Shown here: positions 45,284-53,831 of the stretch, piece after piece | Layout: each line of letters begins with the position of its first letter | Position numbering within the stretch: the stretch's first letter is position 1 | Assembly: GCF_014844095.1 (NCBI RefSeq) | Contig: NZ_CP062163.1 | Span: 4,125,501-4,189,500, forward strand | Origin: Brevibacillus sp. JNUCC-41 | GTDB lineage: Bacteria > Bacillota > Bacilli > Bacillales > DSM-1321 | Length of the DNA: 64,000 nucleotides | Direction of reading: 5' to 3' | Translations under genes and position numbers: made by a program | The notes under the pieces: generated by a model | What the model was told of the DNA's origin: nothing | What the model saw: only the letters and a program-made list of their open reading frames with translations | Databases searched by the model: none

Positions 45284-46093
45284 ATGAAACCGGGAAAAGT
45301 TCATCTGGTCGGTGCGGGTCCCGGAGATCCGAAACTGATTACGGTATATGGACTGGAATGTATCCAAAAGGCGGATGTCATTGCATATGACAGGCTTGTC
45401 AATCCAGAATTATTAACGTATGCAAAAGAAGATGCAGAACTGGTGTATTGCGGGAAATCACCAGGGAAACATCATCTCATTCAAAATGAAATACATGAAC
45501 TTTTAGTGGAAAAAGCCTTACAGGGGAAAAACGTCACCCGTCTGAAGGGTGGAGATCCGTTTGTCTTTGGGCGGGGCGGTGAGGAAGCGGAGATACTGGC
45601 TGTTAACGGGATTGAATATGATATCGTTCCAGGAATCACGGCGGGAATCGCAGCACCGGCTTATGCGGGCATCCCGGTGACCCACCGTGATCATGCCTCA
45701 AGTTATGCGATAGTGACAGGCCATGGCCGTGATTACAAGGGGCAGGATAACTTGAATTGGCAGGCATTGGCTCAGGGCATCGATACCATCGCCTTTTATA
45801 TGGGAATAGGTAATATGCCGTTTATCTGTGAAAAATTGATGGAGCATGGAAGGGACGGGAATACGCCAGTGGCTGTCATTGAATGGGGCACGACAGAAAA
45901 TCAAAGGACAATTACCGGTACTTTGAGTTCGATTTCTATGAAGGCTATAAAAGAAGAAATTCAAAATCCATCAATCTTTCTAGTAGGGGATGTCGTCCAA
46001 TTAAGAGAAAAAATCCAATGGTTTGAAAGAGTGATTGAATCAGAGTCCATTATTGAAGGGAATGAGTCGGAATGTCCATCATTCAAGAACTGA
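45284..46093 (+). CDS. cobA: Uroporphyrinogen-III C-methyltransferase
   Basis: A 269-residue SUMT enzyme making precorrin-2 from uroporphyrinogen III. Motifs: VHLVGAGPGDPKLITVYG, DVIAYDRLVNPELL, RLKGGDPFVFGRGGEE, IPVTHRDHASS. In the B. megaterium operon this gene is called cysGA. The AGGAGG site precedes the ATG. Its end overlaps cbiY by 22 nt. A dehydrogenase (SirC) and the earlier heme genes are not in the window. Confidence 0.95.
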   Translation: MKPGKVHLVGAGPGDPKLITVYGLECIQKADVIAYDRLVNPELLTYAKEDAELVYCGKSPGKHHLIQNEIHELLVEKALQGKNVTRLKGGDPFVFGRGGEEAEILAVNGIEYDIVPGITAGIAAPAYAGIPVTHRDHASSYAIVTGHGRDYKGQDNLNWQALAQGIDTIAFYMGIGNMPFICEKLMEHGRDGNTPVAVIEWGTTENQRTITGTLSSISMKAIKEEIQNPSIFLVGDVVQLREKIQWFERVIESESIIEGNESECPSFKN

Positions 46094-46635
46094 AGGAACG
46101 CCGGGCAATAAGGAATTACGAAGAAAAAGAAGTGGAAGACCAAAAAATCAGGCAGCTATTGGAAGCGGCTACCTATGCCCCTAACGATCGATTGCGTGAA
46201 CCTTGGAGTTTTTATGTAATCAAGGGAGAGGCGAAGCAGCGTTATGAAAGATTGGCAGAAAGGTATTTACATGAACGCTTCCCGACCAAACCGAAATTGA
46301 TTGAAAGTTCACTGGAAGTTGTAAAGACGACGCCGCTTATCATCGTCGTGACTTCCGATATTTTGCCTGATGATCCGGATTCATCCGAAGACAATGTATT
46401 CGCTTCTTGTTGTGCCGTCCATTCGATGTGGCTTGCCGCAAAAGAACTTGGTCTCGGTTTCGTTTGGCGCACTAGAGGAGTGGGACTTGTCAGGGATGAA
46501 CGCCTGCACGAATTTATCGGTTCACCTGAAAACAAAAAAGTGATCGGCACCATTTTTGTCGGATACCCTAAAGGCGATCAACCGGTTCCTGCAACTAAAA
46601 GGACTTCATACATAGAAAAAACAGTTTGGCTATGA
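46072..46635 (+). CDS. cbiY: CbiY, nitroreductase-family flavoprotein
   Basis: A 187-residue nitroreductase-fold protein, FMN-dependent by family (ELKERRAIRNYEEKEV, ATYAPNDRLREPWSFYV, ASCCAVHSMWLAAKELGLGFVWRT). It occupies the cbiY slot of the B. megaterium operon. BluB, which makes dimethylbenzimidazole, belongs to the same fold, but this protein is shorter and looks like a general nitroreductase, so its exact reaction is open; cobalt reduction before adenosylation is an attractive guess. Confidence 0.78.
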   Translation: MSIIQELKERRAIRNYEEKEVEDQKIRQLLEAATYAPNDRLREPWSFYVIKGEAKQRYERLAERYLHERFPTKPKLIESSLEVVKTTPLIIVVTSDILPDDPDSSEDNVFASCCAVHSMWLAAKELGLGFVWRTRGVGLVRDERLHEFIGSPENKKVIGTIFVGYPKGDQPVPATKRTSYIEKTVWL

Positions 46636-46649
46636 AGGTAGGTGAGTGA

Positions 46650-47186
46650 GTGGCACGCAGAGGATTAATGCTTATTTATACAGGTAACGGGAAAGGGAAG
46701 ACGACTGCCTCATTAGGGGTGACTTTAAGGGCAATCGGCAGAGGAATGAATGTCAAATACCTTCAGTTCATAAAATCTCCAGAGCGTACATATGGGGAAG
46801 CATTGGCTTTGAAAAAATTAGGAGTTGAAATGGAACAGCTAGGTATTGGTTTTACATGGACCAAAACTCCAGAAGAGCATCGCGACGCATTGTCGTTAGC
46901 TTGGGAAAAGGCGAGACTGGCCCTAAGTGATCCCGGCATTGATTTACTTGTTTTGGATGAGTTGAACAATGCATTGGCGATTTCCAAATTCCCGATCGAA
47001 GATGTCTTGCCATTGACTGAAGTCATCGATGCGATTCGAAGTCGTCCCGCTCATATGCACATAGTCATTACCGGCAGGGATGCCCAGCCAGAGCTTATGG
47101 AAATGGCCGATTTGGTTTCATCGATTGAGGCGACCAAGCATTATTATGACCAGGGCATCGGCGCTGTCAAAGGATTAGAGTTTTAA
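46650..47186 (+). CDS. btuR: Corrinoid adenosyltransferase (BtuR/CobO type)
   Basis: A 178-residue ATP:cob(I)alamin/cob(I)yrinate adenosyltransferase. The P-loop IYTGNGKGKTTASLG is at the N-terminus; KYLQFIKSPERTYGE and LLVLDELNNAL follow, as in the CobA/BtuR family. It lacks the N-terminal extension of enteric enzymes. GTG start after GGTGAGTG. It is followed by cbiP. Confidence 0.93.
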   Translation: MARRGLMLIYTGNGKGKTTASLGVTLRAIGRGMNVKYLQFIKSPERTYGEALALKKLGVEMEQLGIGFTWTKTPEEHRDALSLAWEKARLALSDPGIDLLVLDELNNALAISKFPIEDVLPLTEVIDAIRSRPAHMHIVITGRDAQPELMEMADLVSSIEATKHYYDQGIGAVKGLEF

Positions 47187-47199
47187 GGGGGTGAATGTA

Positions 47200-48717
47200 A
47201 TGAAGGCACGATCCATCATGATACAAGGGACGTCGTCTGATGTAGGGAAAAGTTTGATTTGTACGGCATTTTGCCGGGTATTTTCCAATAAAGGATTACG
47301 TGTCGTCCCATTCAAATCACAAAACATGGCTTTGAATTCTTATGTAACCTTGGATGGCGGTGAAATCGGACGGGCTCAGGGAGTACAGGCGGAAGCAGCA
47401 AGGATCACGGCAACGACCGATATGAATCCGATATTACTGAAACCAAAGCAGGATATGGTTTCGGAAGTCATCGTGCACGGAAAGCATTTTCTTGATATGA
47501 ATGCAAAAAGCTATCGGTCCCAATTTGTCCAGGAAGCCATGCCGATCATCCGTAAATCGGTCGAAAAACTTCAAGAAGACTATGACATCATCGTACTCGA
47601 AGGGGCAGGAAGTCCGGCTGAAATTAACCTTAAGGACCGGGATATCGCAAATATGCGAATGGCTAAACTCACGGATGCGGCAGTCATTTTGGTGGCCGAT
47701 ATTGATCGTGGTGGAGTATTTGCCTCCATCATCGGCACACTTGCTTTATTGGATCAAGATGAACGAGATAGTGTAAAGGGGATCATCATCAATAAATTTC
47801 GTGGCATGCGTGAATTGTTGGACGATGGCATTGAATGGGTGGAAAAGGAAACCGGGATTCCGGTTCTCGGGGTACTGCCCTATCTAGACGTGAATATTGA
47901 AGCGGAAGATTCACTTGCCCTTTCTTCCTTACGTTTTAAAAAACCTAAAAAGGCTGAGTTTCCGATCGATGTAGCCGTCTTGAGATTTCCGCGGATCTCC
48001 AATTTTACAGATGTGGATCCTTTTTTTGATGAACCCGGAGTAGGTGTCCGCCTAGTAAGCAGTGTCCATGAGTTAGGTAATCCCGATCTGGTAATTTTGC
48101 CTGGTACAAAAAACACGATGGAAGATTTAAAATGGTTGAATCGTATGGGGTTGGATCGGGCCATCAAAGAACTGCGGAAACAAGGAACGATGATCTTTGG
48201 CATATGCGGCGGTTTTCAAATGCTAGGGACTAAACTATTCGATACGAATGCGGTCGAAGGTGACGGTGAGAATGCGTACGGGCTCTCGCTTCTTCCGGTG
48301 GAAACCGTTTTTCAGGCAGAAAAGAAAACAGTACAAATGGAAGGTGTCCTTTCTGCCGGGATAATGGAAGGTCAAATGAATCTTAACGGTTTCGAAATAC
48401 ATTTAGGCAGAACGACATTGAAGTCGCAAGTAAGGCCCTTTCTTTTATTGAGGGATGGAAGAGAGGATGGAGCCATTTCCAATGATAACAAGGTAATGGG
48501 AACATATCTTCATGGGATATTCCATAATCGCTTGTTCACTAGATTGCTAGTTAACCAAATTCGACGGAACAAGGGGTTGGAAGAAGTGAAGGAGAACGTC
48601 CAAAGCGACTCGGAGCGTAGGGAGGAAGCTTACAATCTCTTGGCTTCCCATTTGGAGGAAAACATTGATATGGATACCATCTATCAATGGCTGCAGCTGG
48701 AAACTGCAGAAAGTTAA
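47200..48717 (+). CDS. cbiP: Cobyric acid synthase
   Basis: A 505-residue glutamine amidotransferase amidating side chains b, d, e and g. N-terminal P-loop IQGTSSDVGKSLICTAFCR, FKSQNMALNSYVTLDGGEIG and VLEGAGSPAEINLKDRDIANM; C-terminal glutaminase nucleophile in FGICGGFQML and HGIFHN. The ATG at 47200 suits the AGGGGGTG site; a GTG at 47191 is part of that site. It is the last gene of the operon; cbiB, cobD, cobU and cobS are absent here. Confidence 0.95.
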   Translation: MKARSIMIQGTSSDVGKSLICTAFCRVFSNKGLRVVPFKSQNMALNSYVTLDGGEIGRAQGVQAEAARITATTDMNPILLKPKQDMVSEVIVHGKHFLDMNAKSYRSQFVQEAMPIIRKSVEKLQEDYDIIVLEGAGSPAEINLKDRDIANMRMAKLTDAAVILVADIDRGGVFASIIGTLALLDQDERDSVKGIIINKFRGMRELLDDGIEWVEKETGIPVLGVLPYLDVNIEAEDSLALSSLRFKKPKKAEFPIDVAVLRFPRISNFTDVDPFFDEPGVGVRLVSSVHELGNPDLVILPGTKNTMEDLKWLNRMGLDRAIKELRKQGTMIFGICGGFQMLGTKLFDTNAVEGDGENAYGLSLLPVETVFQAEKKTVQMEGVLSAGIMEGQMNLNGFEIHLGRTTLKSQVRPFLLLRDGREDGAISNDNKVMGTYLHGIFHNRLFTRLLVNQIRRNKGLEEVKENVQSDSERREEAYNLLASHLEENIDMDTIYQWLQLETAES

Positions 48718-48791
48718 TGTTAATCCAAGCCCTTTTATCTTCAAAAAAGCTCAATTTAGAGCTGCAATCCCTTTTATTTTAGCCATAATAA

Positions 48792-48821
48792 GTGACAGGG
48801 GCATACAAGATATGTTATGTT
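48792..48821 (+). promoter_or_regulatory. Possible promoter of the HU gene
   Basis: GTGACA (48792-48797), an 18-nt spacer and TATGTT (48816-48821), 47 bp before the start. A short AGCTC/GAGCT hairpin at about 48748-48764 may partly end the cbi transcript. Confidence 0.4.
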
Positions 48822-48867
48822 GTCTTCTCTACATACTTTATACAAAATAAAAGGATGAGGTGTTCAT

Positions 48868-49140
48868 ATGAATAAAACAGAATTAGTGAGCAGTGTTGCA
48901 GCACAAGCTGAACTGACAAAAGACGAAGCAAAAAAAGTAGTGGATGCATTGTTTGAAACAATCACTGCTACACTTGCTAAAGAAGAAAAGATCCAATTAG
49001 TTGGTTTTGGAACATTTGAAGTGCGTGATCGTGCTGCCCGTACAGGAAGAAACCCGCAAACTGGCGAGGAAATACAAATTGCAGCTAGTAAAGTACCGGC
49101 ATTTAAAGCAGGTAAGGAATTAAAAGACGCTGTAAAATAA
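48868..49140 (+). CDS. hup: HU-family DNA-binding protein
   Basis: A 90-residue nucleoid protein that binds and bends DNA as a dimer. It has [45 protein letters not shown] (beta arm with the conserved RxGRNPQTG) and [26 protein letters not shown] lies before the ATG. Many bacilli carry one main HU (hbs) elsewhere, so this may be a paralogue. It is monocistronic with a strong terminator. Confidence 0.96.
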   Translation: MNKTELVSSVAAQAELTKDEAKKVVDALFETITATLAKEEKIQLVGFGTFEVRDRAARTGRNPQTGEEIQIAASKVPAFKAGKELKDAVK

Positions 49141-49156
49141 ATGATGAACGAAGAAA

Positions 49157-49190
49157 AAAACCTGGCGATGCAATGCTCGCCAGGTTTTTT
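49157..49190. terminator. Terminator of the HU gene
   Basis: A 10-bp perfect stem AACCTGGCGA / TCGCCAGGTT with an 8-nt loop, A-run before and six T after. Confidence 0.9.
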
Positions 49191-49339
49191 ATGTTTACAG
49201 TCATTTCAACTTACCCGGTTAGTAATAGAAAGTAACACATATGAAAAAATTATAGTATTTATTAATAAGGTTTATACTGTGATTATGTTAGGCTAAATGA
49301 ATAACAAGCTTTAAAACCATAATAAAAGAGGTGAAAGAT

Positions 49340-49504
49340 ATGCTGAAGAAAATAATGAAAAAAATCAAACAGCTTTCCCAAGGAAGCAGTGAGCGAAGAC
49401 ATGGTCATTATCGCCGAGGCAGCAGCAGCAGCCGAGGGTTTAAAAGGTATCCCATGAGTGGAAGTGACCGCTACAAGAGAAAGGGGCGTGGCAGCAGCAG
49501 TTAA
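49340..49504 (+). CDS. 54-residue Arg/Ser/Lys-rich basic peptide
   Basis: An AAAGAGGTG ribosome site precedes the ATG of a 54-residue frame: a Lys-rich start (MLKKIMKKIKQLSQ) and then repeated Ser/Arg clusters (GSSERRHGHYRRGSSSS ... RKGRGSSS). It is short for the ORF search but well supported by its start signals. The stop codon overlaps the last base of the convergent Ser/Thr kinase gene. I do not recognise a family. Composition suggests nucleic-acid or spore-component binding, or a kinase substrate; both are inference. Confidence 0.62.
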   Translation: MLKKIMKKIKQLSQGSSERRHGHYRRGSSSSRGFKRYPMSGSDRYKRKGRGSSS

Positions 49505-50307
49505 TTCAATTTCTGTGACTTCAATGCAGCCTGCAGGTCCATTGAGATTTCCTTGATATCTGAATAAGGTTCTTGGATGGTTAATAACCTTTTCAGAATA
49601 TGCACGGTTTCTTTTTCTAACGAAAGCTCTTCTGTCCAAGGAAGAGCCTTTTTACTTTTGGAAGCGTACGTCGTATAAAGTGCATATAGAAGTATTTCCC
49701 CCAAGTCGTAAAAATCCTGCCTTTTCAGCTCTAAAATGGATTCTTGTGCGAGATCTGTCGAATTGATCATTATAGACAAACCAAAGTCTATCAAAATGGG
49801 CTGATGGTTCTTAAGTAAAATATTTGGTATTCGTAAATCTTGATGGCAAATGTCATGGCCATGTAGATAAGTTACTAAACCGACCAGCTCATCCAGAAAA
49901 AATAGAGACTCTTTCTCATTGAACGTTAATTGATTCGAGAAAATATGGGCTTCTAAATTATCCCCTGCAATGAAATCCATCACAAAATAAACATTTCCGC
50001 CATATGAAAAATTCTCGTGAAATTTGGGGATGTTTGTGTGGTTTAACATTTGTAAAATGGTCATTTCATTTTCAAACTGTTTCAGCTCTTTTTTGCTGCG
50101 GCGTTTACTATTCCGGAGCTGCTTGATCACTATATTCTCATTCTTTTTCAAATCATTGCAAAGGTAAACAATACCATAGCTTCCTGTACCGATTACAGTT
50201 TTCACCTCGTAACGGTCATTCAAAACCACTCCTTTTTTTAAAGGTATATCCACAAAAAATTGGTAGATCTTTCTTAAGGAACGCAAAATTGAAACTTCCC
50301 TCACCAC
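49501..50307 (-). CDS. Hanks-type Ser/Thr protein kinase (YbdM-like)
   Basis: A 268-residue soluble kinase with all catalytic features: glycine loop GTGSYG (40-45), Lys62 in VIKQL, Glu81, catalytic loop HQDLRIPN (155-162) and DFG (174-176). There is no membrane segment or PASTA domain; the first 25 residues could contact the membrane (LRKIYQFFVDIPLKK). It resembles the small Bacillus kinase YbdM (PrkD). The HQD replaces HRD, so it is a non-RD-type kinase probably not needing activation-loop phosphorylation. The start (ATG or nearby) has a weak site. It is convergent with a gene for a Ser/Arg-rich peptide. Confidence 0.88.
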   Translation of the reverse strand: MVREVSILRSLRKIYQFFVDIPLKKGVVLNDRYEVKTVIGTGSYGIVYLCNDLKKNENIVIKQLRNSKRRSKKELKQFENEMTILQMLNHTNIPKFHENFSYGGNVYFVMDFIAGDNLEAHIFSNQLTFNEKESLFFLDELVGLVTYLHGHDICHQDLRIPNILLKNHQPILIDFGLSIMINSTDLAQESILELKRQDFYDLGEILLYALYTTYASKSKKALPWTEELSLEKETVHILKRLLTIQEPYSDIKEISMDLQAALKSQKLN

Positions 50308-50534
50308 TTTTATATATTCGAGTCGAAATGACCAAAGCTGGAAATACGAATGATCATGGATAGTTTAACACTGATTTTTGTTAATGCGGTAATGAAAGTC
50401 TTTTTACGATAATTCACAAATAAAACGAGCTATTAAAAAAAATCCCTTAAATTTCATAATATGAAATTATATGATTTTTAAAATTATTAAGTTTACTATA
50501 ATGAATTCATAATGAAAGAGTAGGAGGTGATTAG
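50308..50534. other. Divergent promoter region, kinase and anthranilate operon
   Basis: AT-rich. It holds the palindrome at 50450-50468, a TATAAT at 50497-50502, the smaller palindrome ATGAATTCAT (50501-50510), and the AGGAGGTGATT ribosome site of the flavin reductase pseudogene. Confidence 0.5.
50450..50468. promoter_or_regulatory. Perfect 19-bp palindrome, IclR operator candidate
   Basis: AATTTCATA-A-TATGAAATT. It lies 28 bp before a TATAAT box and 66 bp before the start of the broken flavin reductase gene that heads the anthranilate operon. A related partial copy, TTCATAATGAAA, occurs at about 50506-50517. The IclR gene within the operon is the natural candidate to bind it. Confidence 0.55.
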
Positions 50535-50953
50535 ATGGATGAGCGCGAGTTGAGAAATTGCTCTGGTAAATTCCTAACCGGAGTCTTGATGGGAAAGTTC
50601 AAATGTGAATTCATTTACCTAGGTTTCCTTGGATTCCCCGCTCGCTTTAGTATCAATTCATAATGAAGCAAAAGCCTGCACTAGCATGAAAGATAAATCT
50701 TTTACCAATAATATTTTGTCGGATGAGCAAGAATCTATTGCATGGAAATTTGCGGGCAGTAAACGACTGGAATAACAAGGGGATTATGCCAAAAATAAAT
50801 GGGAGTGTTGCCTGGATGGAATGCAAACCATGAAGAGAGTTTGAGGCTGGTGATCATGTATTGTTCATCGGTGAGATCCAGGAGTTACATTTCGAAGATT
50901 TGGAAGCGCTTACTTTCATCGAGGGAAAATGGGGTCTGCTAAACAACTTGTAA
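50535..50953 (+). pseudogene. Broken flavin reductase (HpaC-like) gene
   Basis: An intact ribosome site (AGGAGGTGATT) and ATG at 50535 open a frame reading MDERELRN then GKFLTGV, the start of a short-chain flavin reductase. A frameshift follows. In the next frame SNVNSFT, an in-frame TAG, VSLDSPLALVSIHNEAKA and NILSDEQESIAWKFAGSKR are clear family sequence up to a TAA. A further shift gives NGSVAWMECK, a TGA, then REFEAGDHVLFIGEIQEL and the C-terminus. The remnant spans 419 nt against about 480-500 normally, so bases are also missing. It should have supplied reduced FAD to the HpaB-type oxygenase encoded 16 nt downstream. Confidence 0.88.
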
Positions 50954-50969
50954 AATGAGGGGGTTTCTT

Positions 50970-52451
50970 ATGGGCATTAAAACCGGTGAAGAATATATTA
51001 ATAGAATTAAATCGAGAAAGCCAGAAGTCTGGCTTGGTGGAAGAGTGGTCGAGGATATTTATAATGAGCCAATTTTTAAGCAGCCGATACAAGAAATTGC
51101 GAGGTTGTATGACATTCAACATGACCCGGAATATCAAGATGAAATCACCCACATTTGCAAAGAGACCGGGGAACGTGTTAATAATGCTTTCTTATTCCCG
51201 AAGACATCGGAGGATTTGCAAAAAAGAAGTAAATTATTTGAAGTGTATGCAAGGATGACATATGGACTAATGGGGAGAACGCCGGACTTTTTAAATGTCG
51301 TGGTCACTTCCATGGCACATAATTCCTGGTTTCTTGATAAATACAACAAAGACTGGTCAAAGAACATCAAGGATTATTATGCCTATATTCGTGACAATGA
51401 TTTATTCTTGACGCATGCAATCATTAATCCTCAAAATGATCGAAGCAAGCAATCTCATGAACAAAAAGAAACATATACCCACTTAGGGACTGTTGAGGAA
51501 AGAGAAGAAGGAATACTTGTTCGCGGTGCAAAAATGTTAGCAACGCTGGCACCGATTACAGATGAAGTGATTATCTATTCTTTCCCAGGATTCACACCAG
51601 GGGATGAACGTCATGCGGTAGCATTTGCACTGCCGATCGATACGCCTGGACTGCGCATTATCTGCCGGGAACCAATGCAGGACGGAACACGCTCGATGTT
51701 TGACCATCCACTGGCCTCCCGTTATGAGGAAATGGATGCCCTGCTTGTATTTAATGATGTTCTGGTTCCTTGGAATCGTGTCTTCTTATACAACAATGTG
51801 GAGGCGGCAAACCGCTTGTATCCAATGACGGGAATCGCTGAACAGCCTGCTCACCAATCAGGCGTGCGTGGATATATTAAACTGGCATTTGCCGTTGAAG
51901 TCGCTTGTAAAGTGGCAGACTCTATCGGAGTCGATGGATTCCTGCATGTACAGCGTGATTTGGGTGAACTTGTTCAATCTGTGGAAGTCATCCGTTCACT
52001 GCTTCGGGTAGCGGAATATGAGTACACGATTAATGACTACGGTGAGGCCCGGCCAAATCCGGATGCATTGGAAACGATTCGCGGTTTCCTTCCAGAGATG
52101 TATCCACGTGCCATAGAGGTTATCCAGACCATTGGAGCTGGAGGGCTGTTGATGTCTCCGACAGGGGCCGACTTTGATAATCCCGAATTGCGCATTGATA
52201 TCGATAAATATTATGGAGGACGTAGCGGGGTTTCAGCGGAAGAGCGAGTTCGCGTGTTTAAACTTGCTTGGGATTTATGCGGGGAAGCGTTTGGACAGCG
52301 CCTTCTTCAATACGAACGCTATTACACGGGTGATCCAGTTCGGAAAAGAGCGATTTTTTATAATAAATATAAGAAAAACAACAACTTTAACATGGTTGAT
52401 GAAGTGCTTAACAAACCGATGCAAGTAGCCATCGATGCGGTTAACCAGTAA
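50970..52451 (+). CDS. HpaB-type flavin monooxygenase, probable anthranilate 3-monooxygenase
   Basis: A 493-residue FADH2-dependent oxygenase of the 4-hydroxyphenylacetate 3-monooxygenase (HpaB) family: acyl-CoA-dehydrogenase-like fold with [50 protein letters not shown], and [20 protein letters not shown] near the end. Family members hydroxylate phenols; a Geobacillus HpaB relative is anthranilate 3-monooxygenase. The downstream genes start from 3-hydroxyanthranilate and no kynurenine-route genes are present, so anthranilate is the best substrate guess. The start is the ATG at 50970 after TGAGGGGG; five in-frame codons upstream contain that site. Its own reductase gene is broken. Confidence 0.82.
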   Translation: MGIKTGEEYINRIKSRKPEVWLGGRVVEDIYNEPIFKQPIQEIARLYDIQHDPEYQDEITHICKETGERVNNAFLFPKTSEDLQKRSKLFEVYARMTYGLMGRTPDFLNVVVTSMAHNSWFLDKYNKDWSKNIKDYYAYIRDNDLFLTHAIINPQNDRSKQSHEQKETYTHLGTVEEREEGILVRGAKMLATLAPITDEVIIYSFPGFTPGDERHAVAFALPIDTPGLRIICREPMQDGTRSMFDHPLASRYEEMDALLVFNDVLVPWNRVFLYNNVEAANRLYPMTGIAEQPAHQSGVRGYIKLAFAVEVACKVADSIGVDGFLHVQRDLGELVQSVEVIRSLLRVAEYEYTINDYGEARPNPDALETIRGFLPEMYPRAIEVIQTIGAGGLLMSPTGADFDNPELRIDIDKYYGGRSGVSAEERVRVFKLAWDLCGEAFGQRLLQYERYYTGDPVRKRAIFYNKYKKNNNFNMVDEVLNKPMQVAIDAVNQ

Positions 52452-52482
52452 TTTTAATAGTTGAATGGGGAGGGGGGCCGTC

Positions 52483-53232
52483 ATGATTTCGTCCGTTGAG
52501 AAGCTTATAAAGATACTTGATTTATTCACTAATGAAGAACCCGCACTTGGAAATAAGGAAATAGCTGAAAAATTGAATATGAGTCCAAGCTCATCACATC
52601 ATCTAGTGAAAACGATGTGCAAGGAAGGGATGCTGATCCAAGGCAAAGATCGAAAGTACCGGCTTGGATGGAAGTTACTTGAGTGGAGCAGTAAAGTCAT
52701 GTATCAGCAGGATATTCATTATGAGGCAGGTCCAATTATCAGTAATCTTGTCCTGCAATTTAAAGGTAATTCTCACATCGGTATGTTTCACGAAGGCGAA
52801 GTCAGGTTTGTGATGAAAATGACGTCCCCTCATGCCGAGCATATGACAACATATATAGGAGCAAGAAAACCAGCTCATTGTACGAGCAGCGGGAAAGTAT
52901 TACTTGCCTTTAACCCATCCTTTATTCAGCCTACGCTTGCAAAAGGGCTATTGAAGCACTCAACTAACACGATTACTTGCATCAACCAATTGAATGAAGA
53001 ATTAAAGGACATCCGCAAACAAGGATATGCGATTAGTGATGATGAAAATGATCATGGTTTATATGGAGTTGCAGCACCCATTAAATCCTATAATGGCCAA
53101 GTTATTGCAGCACTTAACCTTGTCGGGGATCGAAATTATATGATTGGGAAAGAAAAAACGAGAATTATTCAGTCTGTAATACGATCGGCACAAATGATTT
53201 CAAAACAAGTAGGTTACATGTCTTTAATGTGA
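52483..53232 (+). CDS. IclR-family transcriptional regulator
   Basis: A 249-residue protein with an N-terminal winged helix (NKEIAEKLNMSPSSSHHLVKTM) and an IclR effector domain (HCTSSGKVLLAF, GYAISDDENDHGLYGVAAPI). It sits inside the operon between the monooxygenase and the dioxygenase genes and so probably senses anthranilate or 3-hydroxyanthranilate. The ATG at 52483 follows GGGGAGGGGGG; upstream codons overlap that site. Candidate operator: the palindrome at 50450-50468. Confidence 0.9.
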   Translation: MISSVEKLIKILDLFTNEEPALGNKEIAEKLNMSPSSSHHLVKTMCKEGMLIQGKDRKYRLGWKLLEWSSKVMYQQDIHYEAGPIISNLVLQFKGNSHIGMFHEGEVRFVMKMTSPHAEHMTTYIGARKPAHCTSSGKVLLAFNPSFIQPTLAKGLLKHSTNTITCINQLNEELKDIRKQGYAISDDENDHGLYGVAAPIKSYNGQVIAALNLVGDRNYMIGKEKTRIIQSVIRSAQMISKQVGYMSLM

Positions 53233-53270
53233 ATTTTCGGATTATTGAGAAAAATGGAGGTAGTTTATTT

Positions 53271-53831
53271 ATGAAAGGATATGCTCAATCTTCAAAATTA
53301 CAGGCTAGATCATTAAATCTAATAAAAATTATTGAGGACAATAAACATTTATTGAAACCGCCGGTTAATAACAAAGTGCTTTGGGAAGATTCCGAATTCA
53401 TCGTCATGCTTCTTGGTGGTCCGAATTATCGGCGTGATTTTCATGTAGACCCTTCTGACGAGTTGTTTTATCAGATAAAAGGCTCCTGCTATGTAGAATG
53501 CATCAACCAAAGCGGGGACCGTGAAGTAGTGGAGGTGAATGAGGGGGAAATGTTTATGCTGCCAGCTGATGTACCTCATTCTCCTCATCGTGTACCTGAT
53601 ACTTACGGCATTGTCATAGAGCGCAAGCGTGCTAAAGATGAGCTTGAAGATTTTGTTTGGTTTTGCGGGAATTGTAACCATGAGATGCACAAAGTTACGA
53701 TCCAATTGACGAATATTGAGGTCCAGGTGAAAGAGGCGATCGAGGCTTTCAACGGAAGTAAGGAACTTCGCACCTGTAGTGAATGCGGTCATGTTATGTC
53801 AGAAAACGTTGAGGCTTGGAAATGCGAATAG
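53271..53831 (+). CDS. nbaC: 3-Hydroxyanthranilate 3,4-dioxygenase
   Basis: A 186-residue cupin that opens the ring of 3-hydroxyanthranilate to 2-amino-3-carboxymuconate semialdehyde. Iron ligands by alignment: His58, Glu64 (RRDFHVDPSDELFYQ) and His103 (VPHSPHR); substrate arginines Arg54 and Arg107. The C-terminal rubredoxin-like pair CGNC (132-135) and CSEC (169-172) is typical of bacterial enzymes. The start is the ATG at 53271 after TGGAGGTAG; the open frame upstream overlaps the IclR gene. The end overlaps the decarboxylase gene. Confidence 0.94.
   Translation: MKGYAQSSKLQARSLNLIKIIEDNKHLLKPPVNNKVLWEDSEFIVMLLGGPNYRRDFHVDPSDELFYQIKGSCYVECINQSGDREVVEVNEGEMFMLPADVPHSPHRVPDTYGIVIERKRAKDELEDFVWFCGNCNHEMHKVTIQLTNIEVQVKEAIEAFNGSKELRTCSECGHVMSENVEAWKCE

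Noticed and set aside
50308..50969. Insertion sequence or phage scar explaining the broken reductase
   Set aside because: No terminal repeats, transposase fragments or foreign sequence were seen; the damage is point changes, frameshifts and small losses.
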